Origin: Provencibacterium sp.
Lineage (GTDB): Bacteria; Bacillota; Clostridia; Oscillospirales; Ruminococcaceae
Assembly (NCBI GenBank): GCA_022792175.1
Contig: JAAWAN010000026.1
Location: forward strand, 37,298-101,297
Reading direction: 5' to 3'
Length of the DNA: 64,000 nt
In this document: in pieces, positions 45,300 to 55,066 of the stretch
Layout of the letters: the number at the start of each line of letters is the position of its first letter
Numbering within the stretch: position 1 is the stretch's first letter
Position numbers and translations under genes: made by a program
The notes under the pieces: generated by a model
Database searches by the model: none
What the model was told of the DNA's origin: nothing
The model's input: only the letters and a program-made list of their open reading frames with translations

Positions 45300-45337
45300 G
45301 CACTAAATATTGTATCACAAAGTCTCCCCTTAAACAA
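45300..45337 (-). promoter_or_regulatory. nrdJ promoter with NrdR box
   Basis: Minus-strand TTGTTT (45337-45332), 17 bases, TACAAT (45314-45309). The -10 lies inside ATACAATATTTAGTGC (45315-45300), which matches 13 of 16 positions of the NrdR box consensus ACACWATATATWGTGT as I recall it. No second box at the usual 31-base distance was found. The region 45340-45490 holds nothing else I can identify. Confidence 0.7.
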
Positions 45338-45496
45338 GGAAAAAACAGGGAAATGAAGAGACGGGCGATAAAATTGCGGGGATATTATTCTCCGCTATCC
45401 CGTGCCGGCGGCAGACCTTCTCAGGGCGGAAAAAAGGGCCGCCCCGCGCCGGCATAGCCTTTCATATGTTCCTTATCCGACGGCGTTTTTATGCAG

Positions 45497-45544
45497 AAAA
45501 CAAGGGAAGGGGGAACGCTTTGTGCGTTCCCCCTTCCCTTGTTT
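45497..45544 (-). terminator. terminator of gap
   Basis: CAAGGGAAGGGGGAACGC and GCGTTCCCCCTTCCCTTG form a perfect 18-bp stem around five bases; on the minus strand it is followed by TTTTCTG. Confidence 0.9.
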
Positions 45545-45568
45545 AAGCCGCTTAAAAGCAGCCGTTTC

Positions 45569-46588
<1,020 letters not shown>

Positions 46589-46616
46589 CTACCTCCCATA
46601 TTTTTGGACTACCTAT

Positions 46617-46645
46617 ATTTTATACCAAAATATGCCGGACTACAA
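46617..46645 (-). promoter_or_regulatory. promoter of gap
   Basis: Minus-strand TTGTAG (46645-46640), 17 bases, TAAAAT (46622-46617); TATAAA two bases upstream is an alternative -10. Confidence 0.65.
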
Positions 46646-46749
46646 GACGGTTTCCAGACTTTTCACTCTATTTTTAAAAATTTGTTACAACTCCTAACTT
46701 TTTCCCTCTTTATTGCATGGCAAACATACAAAAGAGTAAAGAAACCCCA

Positions 46750-46779
46750 TTGTCGAATATTGTCGAAATGTGGTATAAT
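46750..46779 (+). promoter_or_regulatory. tandem Spo0A-type boxes and -10 upstream of the kinase-like gene
   Basis: TTGTCGAA occurs twice, at 46750-46757 and 46760-46767, ten bases apart (one helical turn), each containing the 0A-box core TGTCGAA. TATAAT follows at 46774-46779. The boxes occupy the -35 region and there is no separate good -35, as in Spo0A-activated promoters. Bases 46780-47042 are a 260-base leader with nothing I can identify. Confidence 0.65.
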
Positions 46780-47042
46780 AGCAACCACACATTAAATTGG
46801 TTCGAATGCTCCGCCTGTGCGGCCTATGGTTTCACTGCCCTTTCTATATCTATATGTTCATCAAAAAAGCCGGAGCCTCTCCCGCAATGGGCGCTGCTAT
46901 CCTTCTTTGAAGCTATATGGCCTGCGCCCCTGCGGCAGCATTCTCCACCTTCTCACATATCCGCCTGAAACGAATATTTTAGAGGCCGGCTTGGAAAATT
47001 AATTTGGCTAAAAGCAGGCAGCCAGAGTGAGTGGGGATATTT

Positions 47043-48185
47043 ATGGAAAATTGGAAGGAGCAAATGATTGCCGACGTGGAAAGGCTCTATGGAAGTTCCG
47101 ACCAGCCGGCTGCCGTTGTGGATAAGGACCTGATGATCGTCTGGGTCAATAAAGCAGCGCTGCAGCATTATGAGACCCTGCGCATGCCGGATGGAATCCG
47201 CACTCTCGTTCCCGGAGAATATGTTCTGCGCACTATGGAGGCGCTCGCCCGCAGGCAGGCACAGGTGATTGCGCGCGAGGAGATCCCTCTTTTTTCCGCC
47301 TCTCTTTGTTTTACCCCGCTTGGACGGCAGCCGCAGCCGCTTTTATCCCTTGTCAACTTTCAGCCGCTGGCTGCGGGCGGCCCCTATTCCGACAGCGGAG
47401 GCGCCAATCGGATGATTGCCGCATTTTCGGGAAATATCCGCGGGCCGCTGGGGCTCATTTTTTCTGCTCTCTCTTCGCTGTCGCGCAATGCGGCCATCCG
47501 CCGGATGCCCGCCCTGTATAAGCCGCTGCAGCTCATCAGCCGGCAAAGCTACCAGATTCTGCGCCACTGTGTGAACCTGACCGAGTTTGCCCGCTTCGGC
47601 AGTGCGCTCCACCAGCCCTCCCTGCAGGTCTGCGACCTGAAGCAGCTGCTTTCCGAGCTGTGTGAATCTGCCAGGAAGCTGACGCAGGATATCGGCATTC
47701 CTCTTTTTTTCTCGGCTGAGCAGAAAAATATTCTCTGCCTGTGCGATGCCGGCATGCTGCAGACGGTATTTTTCAATCTTCTCTCCAATTGCTGCCGTTA
47801 TACAAAAGAGGGAAATGTTATCCGCATTGCGCTGCAGATCAGGGGAAAGCGGGCGTTTATTCGCATTTCTGACCGCGGAACGGGGATTCCGGAGGAGTTT
47901 CTGCCGCGCGTTTTTGAGCCCTTTTTTTCCCTGCCCGGCAGGGATGGCAACGCTGGCTGTGGCCTGGGCTTAACGGTTGCCAGAATGTGCATGGTGGCGC
48001 AGAGAGGTACCCTCTCCATTCAGTCCAAGCAGGGGGAGGGGACTGCTGTTGCCCTTTCGCTGCCGCTGGCCGCGCCTTCGGAGGAGCCCATGCTCCGGGC
48101 CCCCGCCGCGGTGGATCTGCTGTGCGACCGCTTTTCTTCCATGTATATTCTGCTTTCGGATGTATGCAGCCCGCCGGATCCCTGA
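47043..48185 (+). CDS. histidine-kinase-like ATPase protein lacking the phospho-acceptor His
   Basis: The 380-residue protein (ATG 47043; an in-frame GTG lies four codons earlier) has a PAS-like N-terminus (about 20-110, DQPAAVVDKDLMIVWVNKAA), a HisKA-like helix pair and a HATPase domain with N box NLLSNCCRYTKEG (245-257), G1 DRGTGIP (277-283), an F box and G2 GCGLGL (305-310). At the usual SHELRTPL H box the sequence is SGNIRGPL (129-136), so the phosphorylated His is Gly. No membrane segment and no response regulator next to it. It may be a phosphatase or scaffold instead of a kinase. Confidence 0.8.
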   Translation: MENWKEQMIADVERLYGSSDQPAAVVDKDLMIVWVNKAALQHYETLRMPDGIRTLVPGEYVLRTMEALARRQAQVIAREEIPLFSASLCFTPLGRQPQPLLSLVNFQPLAAGGPYSDSGGANRMIAAFSGNIRGPLGLIFSALSSLSRNAAIRRMPALYKPLQLISRQSYQILRHCVNLTEFARFGSALHQPSLQVCDLKQLLSELCESARKLTQDIGIPLFFSAEQKNILCLCDAGMLQTVFFNLLSNCCRYTKEGNVIRIALQIRGKRAFIRISDRGTGIPEEFLPRVFEPFFSLPGRDGNAGCGLGLTVARMCMVAQRGTLSIQSKQGEGTAVALSLPLAAPSEEPMLRAPAAVDLLCDRFSSMYILLSDVCSPPDP

Positions 48186-48305
48186 AAAACGGGAAAGCAG
48201 CCGGAGATCGGGGATATAAGCGCTCCTCTTTTCAGCAGAGGGGCGGATAGCCGCCCGGCAGAGGATGGCCCTGAAGGCCTGGTAATGGCGAACTGCCGCT
48301 AAAGC

Positions 48306-48334
48306 CGAAAAAAGGGCGATGGCGGCCGCCCTTC
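48306..48334 (-). terminator. terminator of the adh/permease operon
   Basis: Minus-strand AAGGGCG and CGCCCTT around GCCGCCAT, followed by TTTTTC, 13 bases past the permease stop. Confidence 0.75.
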
Positions 48335-48347
48335 GAAAACGGAGCTT

Positions 48348-49487
48348 TCAGATGCCGCAGAAAAGGGAGAACACCAGAAGAACCGCCAGAAAGCCGAAAT
48401 TGGCTGCAGTGAAGTATCGGAAATAGGCGCCCTTTATTGCCCTCTCCTCCCGCGCGATGAGCTTATAGGAGATGAGGCTGGCCATCGAGGCAATCAGCGT
48501 TCCCAGCCCGCCGAGGTTGACGCCTATGATCAGGGGGGCGAGCCTGTCGGTAAATCCGGAGAGCAGCAGTGCCGCCGGAACATTGCTGATTATCTGGCTT
48601 ATGATGATGCCGGCCGCCATCTCATGTCCGGCGACCGTCTGCTGCAGCAGACGCGAGAAGGCCGGAAGCCGCTGCATATTGCCGATGAAGATGAAAAAAC
48701 CGGCAAAGGTTAAAAGCAGGCTGTAATCAATGCGCAGGAAGATGCCTTTGTCCATCACCGCCAGCGCGATGACTGTAACGGTAAAGGAGAGGGCGCAGGG
48801 AACCATCCGCGCCACTGTCAGCAGATTGAGCACAAAGAGGAAGCTGTAAGCCGCGAGCGAAGCTTTCTTTTTTGAAAGCGCTTCTTTTTCAGTAAAGAAG
48901 ACAGCGATCGCAGCGGGATATGTCCTTGACTGCTTCAGGCTCCAGAGGATAAGAGCGGCGAGTGCGGCGGAGGTATACGGCAGCATTAAAAGGACAAAGG
49001 AGCCGAGTGAAATTCCGGCTTTGCCATAAAGATAGAGGTTTTGCGGATTCCCAATGGGCGTCAGCATGCTGCCGAGGTTCGCGGCGATGGTCTGCAGGAC
49101 GACGATGGGGATGATCAGCTGCTTTTTTGCCTGTGGCCCAATCATGTTCAAAACGGTAAAGGTAAACGGCACAAAGGTGATGAGCGCAACGTCGTTAGTC
49201 AAAAGCATGCTGGAAAAAAAGCAGAGAAGCACGAGGATGAGCACCAGCTGCCGGGCCCTTTTCACCCGGCTCAAAAGCGCCTGTGCAATCCACCGGAAGA
49301 GGCCGGTCTTCTGCAGGCCGGCCACGATGCCCATCAGGCAGAATAAAATGGCAAGCGTGCGAAAGTCCAGATAGGTGATATATTCCGCATCCGGAGCAAC
49401 CAGCAGCATGGAAATGGCAGCCAGAAAAAGGGCGGCACACAGCACCGTTTCCTGTTTTAAAAGGCGGATTATTTTTTCTTTCATCAT
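48348..49487 (-). CDS. SLC13/CitMHS-type anion permease
   Basis: The 379-residue membrane protein has about 10-11 hydrophobic helices with the paired motifs LLTNDVALITFVPFTF and ANLGSMLTPIGNPQNLYLY, then IGNMQRLPAF and IISNVPAALLLSGF, the inverted-repeat pattern of the citrate/arsenite (ArsB/NhaD) ion transporter superfamily. It probably moves a carboxylate or another anion. Its start overlaps the stop of the alcohol dehydrogenase, so the two are coupled. Confidence 0.87.
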   Translation of the reverse strand: MMKEKIIRLLKQETVLCAALFLAAISMLLVAPDAEYITYLDFRTLAILFCLMGIVAGLQKTGLFRWIAQALLSRVKRARQLVLILVLLCFFSSMLLTNDVALITFVPFTFTVLNMIGPQAKKQLIIPIVVLQTIAANLGSMLTPIGNPQNLYLYGKAGISLGSFVLLMLPYTSAALAALILWSLKQSRTYPAAIAVFFTEKEALSKKKASLAAYSFLFVLNLLTVARMVPCALSFTVTVIALAVMDKGIFLRIDYSLLLTFAGFFIFIGNMQRLPAFSRLLQQTVAGHEMAAGIIISQIISNVPAALLLSGFTDRLAPLIIGVNLGGLGTLIASMASLISYKLIAREERAIKGAYFRYFTAANFGFLAVLLVFSLFCGI

Positions 49488-50530
49488 TCGTTTCCCCCGC
49501 AGCGGATGGCAATTTTGATTACGCCCTCCTTCCGGCTCTCGAAGAGCGCATAGGCTTTTGCAATTTGATCAAGCGAACAGGTGTGGGTAATCAGCGGGGT
49601 GGTATCCAGCTTTCCCTCTTCAATCAGCGAAAGGATTTCCCCGCACCGGCAGCCATCCACGCCGCCGGTTTTGAAGGTCAGATTTTTTCCGTACATATCC
49701 GGCAGCGGCAGGCTCTGCGCCTGATCATACAGGGCGACCACCGTTACAACCGCATTCGGCCGCGCGCACTGCCAGGCCAGGCGGAAGCTGTCCGCTCCGC
49801 CGGCTACCTCCAGAACGGCGTCTGCGCCGCCGTGGCCGCTGTTTGCCCGTACAAATTCCGGCAGCTTCTCCGGTCCGGCAGTCAGCACCCCGGGATACTG
49901 CTCCTGCACAAAGGCGCGCCGCCGGGGATCCTTCTCGCAGACGATCACCCGCTTTGGCCTCTTCAGCAGCACGCACTGCAGTGTGCACAGGCCAGTCGGT
50001 CCTGCGCCGAGAATCAATACGGTATCTTCCGGAGTAATCTCCGAAATATCCGCGGCCCAGTAGCCGGTGGCCAGAAGGTCGCCCACAAACAGCGCCTGAC
50101 GGTCGCTTACCCGGTCCGGAATCCGGTTCAGCCCCTGGTCGGCATAGGGAACCCGCACATATTCCGCCTGTCCGCCGTCGATGCGGCAGCCCAGCGCCCA
50201 GCCGCCGTGCGGGTCTGTGCAGTTGTTGACCCAGCCATGCCGGCAGAAAAAGCACTCCCCGCAGAAGGTTTCTACGTTTACCGTCACCCGGTCGCCCGGT
50301 CGCACCGTTTGAACGGCGCAGCCCGTCTCCTCAACAATGCCGACCATTTCGTGCCCTACCGTAACGCCCGGCAGAGCACGGGGAACGCTGCCATATTTGA
50401 TATGCAGATCGCTGGTGCAGATGCTTGCCAGTGTGACCCGAACGATGGCATCCCCGCTGTCCTTTAAAACAGGCCTTGGTTTTTTCAGAAGCTCAAATTT
50501 TCCCTGTTCGATATAGGTATAAGCCAGCAC
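49484..50530 (-). CDS. zinc-dependent medium-chain alcohol dehydrogenase
   Basis: The 348-residue protein has catalytic zinc ligands C38 (SICTSDLH) and the GHE motif (VTVGHEMVGIV), a structural zinc site NVETFCGECFFCRHGWVNNC and the NAD(P)-binding GAGPTGLCTLQ. It oxidises an alcohol or polyol. It resembles the threonine/sorbitol/isopropanol dehydrogenase group, substrate not resolved. It is transcribed with the anion permease. Confidence 0.9.
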   Translation of the reverse strand: MLAYTYIEQGKFELLKKPRPVLKDSGDAIVRVTLASICTSDLHIKYGSVPRALPGVTVGHEMVGIVEETGCAVQTVRPGDRVTVNVETFCGECFFCRHGWVNNCTDPHGGWALGCRIDGGQAEYVRVPYADQGLNRIPDRVSDRQALFVGDLLATGYWAADISEITPEDTVLILGAGPTGLCTLQCVLLKRPKRVIVCEKDPRRRAFVQEQYPGVLTAGPEKLPEFVRANSGHGGADAVLEVAGGADSFRLAWQCARPNAVVTVVALYDQAQSLPLPDMYGKNLTFKTGGVDGCRCGEILSLIEEGKLDTTPLITHTCSLDQIAKAYALFESRKEGVIKIAIRCGGNE

Positions 50531-50707
50531 GGCTCTCCCTCCCTCAAATAATTCTTTCCGTGCTTTTCAGTATAGCATAATTTTCCCGCGGTGCGCAGGA
50601 ACATTTTTCTGCCGCGGTCAGCCGGCGCGGCCGGGGAGAAAGCTGTGGGAACGCTTCAGTCAACCGGCAGATCTGTGAAGGTGCGAGAAAATGACAGAAT
50701 ATCTGAA

Positions 50708-50741
50708 AGCAGCCGGGAGCGGTATTGGCTCCCGGCTGCTT
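50708..50741. terminator. hairpin between the chemoreceptor operon and adh
   Basis: GCAGCCGGGAGC and GCTCCCGGCTGC form a 12-bp stem with only short T runs on either side. The remaining bases of 50531-50922 show no gene that I can support. Confidence 0.55.
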
Positions 50742-50922
50742 TCGTGTGTAAAAGCGGGCGCGTATAGCGCTTTTGCTGCTTCATTCCTCCAGGTATCAGA
50801 ATGCAGCCATCATCCCCGTCTCTTCCCGCTGCGGGTCCGGCGAAGCGGGTCGCGGTGAAAAGCGAAGTCCCCGCAGCAAATCCCTCCCGCGGCGGGGGGC
50901 GATTAAAATTTTTTGCAGCCCG

Positions 50923-52509
50923 TTACAGGTTGGCAAACACATCCATCTGCCTGCGGAGTTCCTCGACGATCTCCTGGTTGGTATTCATGCGGACGGTAAT
51001 ACCGGCCATATCATCCACCAGGATGCGGGTATTGTCGGCGGCGCCGGTGATGTCGGAGACCGCGCCATCGATGGCGCCGGAGATGCTGGAGATAGAGCCG
51101 GCAATCTCATCCATGGAAGACTTGAGGCGGCCGGTTCTGTCGTTGAAAGCCTCCATGGCGCGGCCGATATAGTCGGAGTCCTGATGATACTGCCGGCCGG
51201 CCTGGACAGAACGCTCCAGTTGGGAAAGGGTGGTCTGGCTGAGGTAATCAGCCAGCTCCCGGGCACTGGCTGAGAGGTAGGTTACGGCCCCTGTGACCAC
51301 CTCGCTGACCTCCCGGATATGCTTGGCGGTCTGCGCGCAGGAGTTGGCCAGCTTATGGACCTCCTGGGCCACGACGGAGAAGCCTGCCCCGGCAGCTCCC
51401 GCCCGGGCCGCCTCGATGGAGGCATTAACGGCGATGAGGTTGGTAGAGTCGGAAATGTCCAGAATATCCTTGGTAAGGATGGTAATCCGGTCCACACTGC
51501 GGCTCTTCTCGATGGCCTGGTCCAGCGTAGCCATGATCTCATCGGTTCTGGCCCGGACGGCCTGAGTTTCCGCCAGGGCGGACTGCTCCATCTCCTCTGC
51601 CCGGCCCCGCATCTTTGCGGAGTAGGCGGTGATAGCGGCGCATTCCTTCGCCATGTCCTGAGCTTCGGACTGGGTGTCCTCAGCGCCGCCGCGGATGGCA
51701 GAGGTACTGCTGGCGATCTCCTCCAGGGCGGCGGAGATTTGCTGGGTGAGGCCGGACAGGTCCCGGACGCTGCCGCTGGAAGTCTGAGTCCGCTGGCGGA
51801 CCTCCCGGGTCACGCCGCTGATTCGCTCAGAGCTGCCCTGAAGGGTGCCCATAGCATCGTGAATGGGGGCAATCACATGCCTTTGGATGATACGGAAAGC
51901 TGCCGCCACCAGCAGAATTCCGGCGGCGAGAGCAACGGCGCTGATGGCCAGGGCCGCGATGTAAACGAAGGTGAGATGGCTGCGTGCGGCGTCTGCCCGG
52001 CCGCTGACGGAGGCGTACAGGGCATCAATTTGCTCCTCAGTGGCAGCGCTCCAGGTAGCCACGTCGCCATTGGCCATGTCATAGGCGGCCTGGGTCTTGC
52101 TGTCGGCACTGGCGCAGACCAGGTAGACCAGAGCGTGCTTAAAGCTGTCATAGCTCTGCTGCATGGCCTGATAGTGGGACTGGTCCTCTCTGGTCACAAA
52201 GGGGGCATAATCGCTGAACTGTTCGTCCAGGTCGGCCTCCTGCGCCTTGATCTCCTGAACCAGCTGGATCATCGTGGCATGATCCGATGCCACGATGTGG
52301 GACAGGGCCAGACGGTGGATGTTCATCAGGGAACGCCGAATCTTCTCCAGCTTTTCCTCGCTGAGCATGTACTCGTCCACAATGGTGCCGGCGTTGGCAT
52401 GGACGTTGTTGATGCTGAACACCGCCAGGACATTGGACAGAAACGCCACCAGTCCCAGAAGGACAATAGGTATGATTAACCGCTGCTGCAGCGTTAGTTT
52501 GCCTCTCAT
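50923..52509 (-). CDS. methyl-accepting chemotaxis protein
   Basis: The 528-residue receptor has two transmembrane helices (about 11-33 and 181-205), a four-helix extracellular ligand domain (about 34-180), a HAMP-like linker and a cytoplasmic coiled-coil signalling domain with the tip STNLIAVNASIEAARAGAAGAGFSVVAQEVHKLA. It passes signals to CheA/CheW, none of which are in the window. It lies 26 bases downstream of a solute-binding lipoprotein gene, which may present its ligand. Confidence 0.93.
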   Translation of the reverse strand: MRGKLTLQQRLIIPIVLLGLVAFLSNVLAVFSINNVHANAGTIVDEYMLSEEKLEKIRRSLMNIHRLALSHIVASDHATMIQLVQEIKAQEADLDEQFSDYAPFVTREDQSHYQAMQQSYDSFKHALVYLVCASADSKTQAAYDMANGDVATWSAATEEQIDALYASVSGRADAARSHLTFVYIAALAISAVALAAGILLVAAAFRIIQRHVIAPIHDAMGTLQGSSERISGVTREVRQRTQTSSGSVRDLSGLTQQISAALEEIASSTSAIRGGAEDTQSEAQDMAKECAAITAYSAKMRGRAEEMEQSALAETQAVRARTDEIMATLDQAIEKSRSVDRITILTKDILDISDSTNLIAVNASIEAARAGAAGAGFSVVAQEVHKLANSCAQTAKHIREVSEVVTGAVTYLSASARELADYLSQTTLSQLERSVQAGRQYHQDSDYIGRAMEAFNDRTGRLKSSMDEIAGSISSISGAIDGAVSDITGAADNTRILVDDMAGITVRMNTNQEIVEELRRQMDVFANL

Positions 52510-52535
52510 CTTGCTCTCCTCCTGCTTTGTATATC

Positions 52536-53777
52536 CTACCGGGCGGTAATGCCTTCTACCATGCTGTCCAGCTGGGACTGAAGGGACGCGCCGGAGGGGT
52601 TGCCTGCCGCCATATTCTGGGCAAATTCGGTGATAGGATCCCAGAATTTTCCGCCCACCCGCTGAAGCTGGGAGAACTCCGACTGCTCCAGCAGGGCGGC
52701 AATGGCCGGGGCGGCCTGAACCTCGGGGGAGGCGGCGGCGCTGGCATTGGCCGGGCCCTGGCCCCGCTGCTGGAAACGCAGGCGCTGATTTGACTCATTG
52801 GTGATCCACTCAGCCAGCCGTGCTGCCCAGTCCGGATACCGGGAGTAAGCGTTCACGCCGATGAGCTTGCAGCCGGAGAAAGAGGCCATTTGTATCTGCC
52901 GGCCTGCACAGGTATAGGTAGGCAGCCGGGCCGCGCCCATATTCGTACCCCAGGCCTCTTCAATGGCTACGGCGTTCCACACACCGCTGACGCCGGCGAT
53001 GATGGAGCCGTTTTTTACCCCATCCATAAATTCGGTGTCCGTCCTGTCAGCAAAGGCGGGACTGCCCGCAATGTCCAGCATGGCCTGGGCCACGTTCACC
53101 CCGGTGATGGGGCCGTCGGCACTGTTCCATGTGCAGTAGTTGGTCAGACCGTCCTCGTTGAGTCCCACCTTCAGGCCGGTGTTGCCGAAGAAGGAGTAGA
53201 CATACCATGCGGAAGACCAGTCCATGGCCACCTGCCGTCCGGCCCGGGCGGCCACTGACAGGATCTGATCCAGCGTCCGGACATCCTCCTGCGAGAAATA
53301 GGCCTTGTTATAGTAGAGAAAGTAACCGTTGTCCGCGGTCAGGGGATAGGCATAGAGGGTGCCTGCCACGCTGGCCGCCTCCACTGCTGCCGAGAGACTG
53401 GCATTGCGGACAAGGGCGCTGTCGGGGATGGGGTCCAGCCCGCCGGCAGCGGCCAGAGCGGCCACCTGATCGTCGGCAAAGGCGAAGACGTCTGCGCCGT
53501 TTTCCAGATCGCCCAGCAGGGCATCTTTGCAGTTGGACTCGCTCTGGGGCTGATAGGTGATCTGGAAGTTGGCCTGACCGGCATATCGGGCTTGGAAGGA
53601 GCTGAAAATTTCCCGAAGAAGGGCCTCATCCTCCTCTGCCCCCCAGACCGTGAGCTGGACGTTTTCCATCGCCGGCCCATCAGTGGGAGCCGGCTGTTCC
53701 CGGCTAAAGCAGCCGCTCAGCAGGATCAGTGTCCAGACGGACAGGGTCAAAAGAAAGGATCTCTTTTTCACAGACAT
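52536..53777 (-). CDS. extracellular solute-binding lipoprotein (family 1-like)
   Basis: The 413-residue protein starts with a lipoprotein signal peptide (MSVKKRSFLLTLSVWTLILL, then SGC with lipidated C23) and continues as a type 1 periplasmic-binding-protein fold (VQLTVWGAEEDEALLREIFSSF; NGADVFAFADDQVAALAAAG; YAYPLTADNGYFLYYNKAYF), like maltose/oligosaccharide binders. No ABC permease or ATPase genes accompany it; its partner is a chemoreceptor instead. ATG 53777 follows AGGAG closely. Confidence 0.92.
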   Translation of the reverse strand: MSVKKRSFLLTLSVWTLILLSGCFSREQPAPTDGPAMENVQLTVWGAEEDEALLREIFSSFQARYAGQANFQITYQPQSESNCKDALLGDLENGADVFAFADDQVAALAAAGGLDPIPDSALVRNASLSAAVEAASVAGTLYAYPLTADNGYFLYYNKAYFSQEDVRTLDQILSVAARAGRQVAMDWSSAWYVYSFFGNTGLKVGLNEDGLTNYCTWNSADGPITGVNVAQAMLDIAGSPAFADRTDTEFMDGVKNGSIIAGVSGVWNAVAIEEAWGTNMGAARLPTYTCAGRQIQMASFSGCKLIGVNAYSRYPDWAARLAEWITNESNQRLRFQQRGQGPANASAAASPEVQAAPAIAALLEQSEFSQLQRVGGKFWDPITEFAQNMAAGNPSGASLQSQLDSMVEGITAR

Positions 53778-53802
53778 CAACTCCTACGATGGATTCGGGT
53801 AT

Positions 53803-53842
53803 ATTATAGCATTCCCGATTCGGAATTTCAATTTGAATTTCC
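53803..53842 (-). promoter_or_regulatory. promoter and palindromic operator of the binding protein/chemoreceptor operon
   Basis: Minus-strand TTGAAA (53831-53826), 17 bases, TATAAT (53808-53803). A near-perfect palindrome GGAATTTCAA-T-TTGAATTTCC (53822-53842) covers the -35, a likely repressor site. Confidence 0.7.
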
Positions 53843-53898
53843 GGTGCTCTACACATAAAGCACAAGTATGCATTAAAAACGCCGAAAACCCGCATAAA

Positions 53899-53942
53899 TC
53901 CAAAGAAAAATCCCGGAATCTGCATGTTTGCAGACTCCGGGA
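53899..53942 (-). terminator. terminator of ssrA
   Basis: Minus-strand CCCGGAGTCTGCA and TGCAGATTCCGGG around four bases, then ATTTTTCTTTGG. Nearly the same 3' arm and tail as the tRNA-Gly terminator at 37238-37279. Confidence 0.85.
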
Positions 53943-53944
53943 TG

Positions 53945-54340
53945 TGGTGGAGGCGAGGGGAGTTGAACCCCTGTCCGAAAACCCATTCACACAGACCTCT
54001 CCGAGTGCAGTTTATCCTTTAAAATTCCCGCCGCCCATCGCCGATAAACAGGCTATGAATGGCGGTAGCTTCTAATACGTTATCCCCGCCCGAAGCAAAG
54101 CGAAGAAACGTTGACCGCTAAAATGACACCCAAACCGAACCCGCGGTGAAATCCGGCAGGATGGGCCGCTGTACCAGCGACACAGCAAGCTTCAACTAGG
54201 CAGCCATGACCGCCATGTTGTTGAAGTTTACTTTTCTAACGTTATTGTTAGCGTTTATTTTTTTTGCGGCTTTTTAACAGGTTCCGCACCTGTACTCGCT
54301 GTCCGTGCTTCAAAATCCCCGTCGAAACCGGTACGCCCCC
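53945..54340 (-). ncRNA. ssrA: transfer-messenger RNA
   Basis: On the minus strand the RNA starts GGGGGCGTACCGGTTTCGAC (54340) and ends GGACAGGGGTTCAACTCCCC, then TCGCCTCCACCA (53945), so acceptor stem, T arm and encoded CCA are clear. About 396 bases. In the frame that fits, the tag starts at GCA in GCAAAAAAAATAAACGC and ends NNMAVMAA before TAG, giving a tag of about 22 residues that ends in two Ala, as degradation tags do. It rescues stalled ribosomes with SmpB, encoded 202 bases upstream on the same strand. Confidence 0.96.
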
Positions 54341-54542
54341 AATTTTAAGGCTGCTCTGCAAAGAGCTGCTTCTTTATTATACCACAGATTTGTGAATAAA
54401 AAAGAAAAAGATGGACGATTTCTAAAATTTTCGATGGAAAATAAAAGATCAGCAGAGGCGGCCTTCACTTTTGGGCGGGCCGCCTCTGTTCTCCTGCATA
54501 AACTGCTGCAGAAAAGCGGATGGGCAGCCCTGGCCGCTTTCT

Positions 54543-55001
54543 TTACATCCGCTGCTTCATCGCCCGGTCAATGTCCCTTTTGGCATCCCGCCGGGCAATG
54601 TCCTGCCGCTTATCATAGAGGTGCTTGCCTTTGCACAGGCCCAGCTGAACCTTTACCCGCGCATTTTTAAAGTAGAGCGAAAGGGGAATCAGCGTGTAGC
54701 CCTGCTGCTGCATTTTTCCAAACAGGGCGAGAATCTCCCGCTTGTGCATGAGCAGCCGCCTTGCGCGCAGGGGATCGCGGTTGAAGATATTTCCCTTTTC
54801 ATAAGGGGAGATGTGCATCTGCCGGACAAAAAGCTCGCCGTTTGCGATATCGCACCAGCTGTCCCGCAGATTGACCTGCCCGGCGCGCAGACTTTTAACC
54901 TCGGTGCCATAAAGCTCGATGCCCGCCTCATAGGTTTCTTCTACAAAGTAGTCGTGCCGCGCCTTTTTGTTGAGTGCAATGGTTTTGGTCCCGCGTTCCA
55001 T
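54543..55001 (-). CDS. smpB: SsrA-binding protein SmpB
   Basis: The 152-residue protein has the SmpB pattern [38 protein letters not shown] and a basic C-terminal tail [12 protein letters not shown] that enters the ribosomal decoding centre. It binds the tmRNA encoded immediately downstream. Confidence 0.97.
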   Translation of the reverse strand: MERGTKTIALNKKARHDYFVEETYEAGIELYGTEVKSLRAGQVNLRDSWCDIANGELFVRQMHISPYEKGNIFNRDPLRARRLLMHKREILALFGKMQQQGYTLIPLSLYFKNARVKVQLGLCKGKHLYDKRQDIARRDAKRDIDRAMKQRM

Positions 55002-55066
55002 GCCGCTTCTCCCTCCCTGTCTTTAAAAATACCGTTTGCATGAATTTTTCCGCCGTTTTGGATCCT

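Noticed and set aside
46817..47002. Short ORF between the Spo0A-type boxes and the kinase-like gene
   Set aside because: No Shine-Dalgarno, no recognisable motif and atypical composition for this genome.
53650..54075. ORF reading VVEARGVEPLSENP
   Set aside because: False ORF over the 3' end of ssrA.
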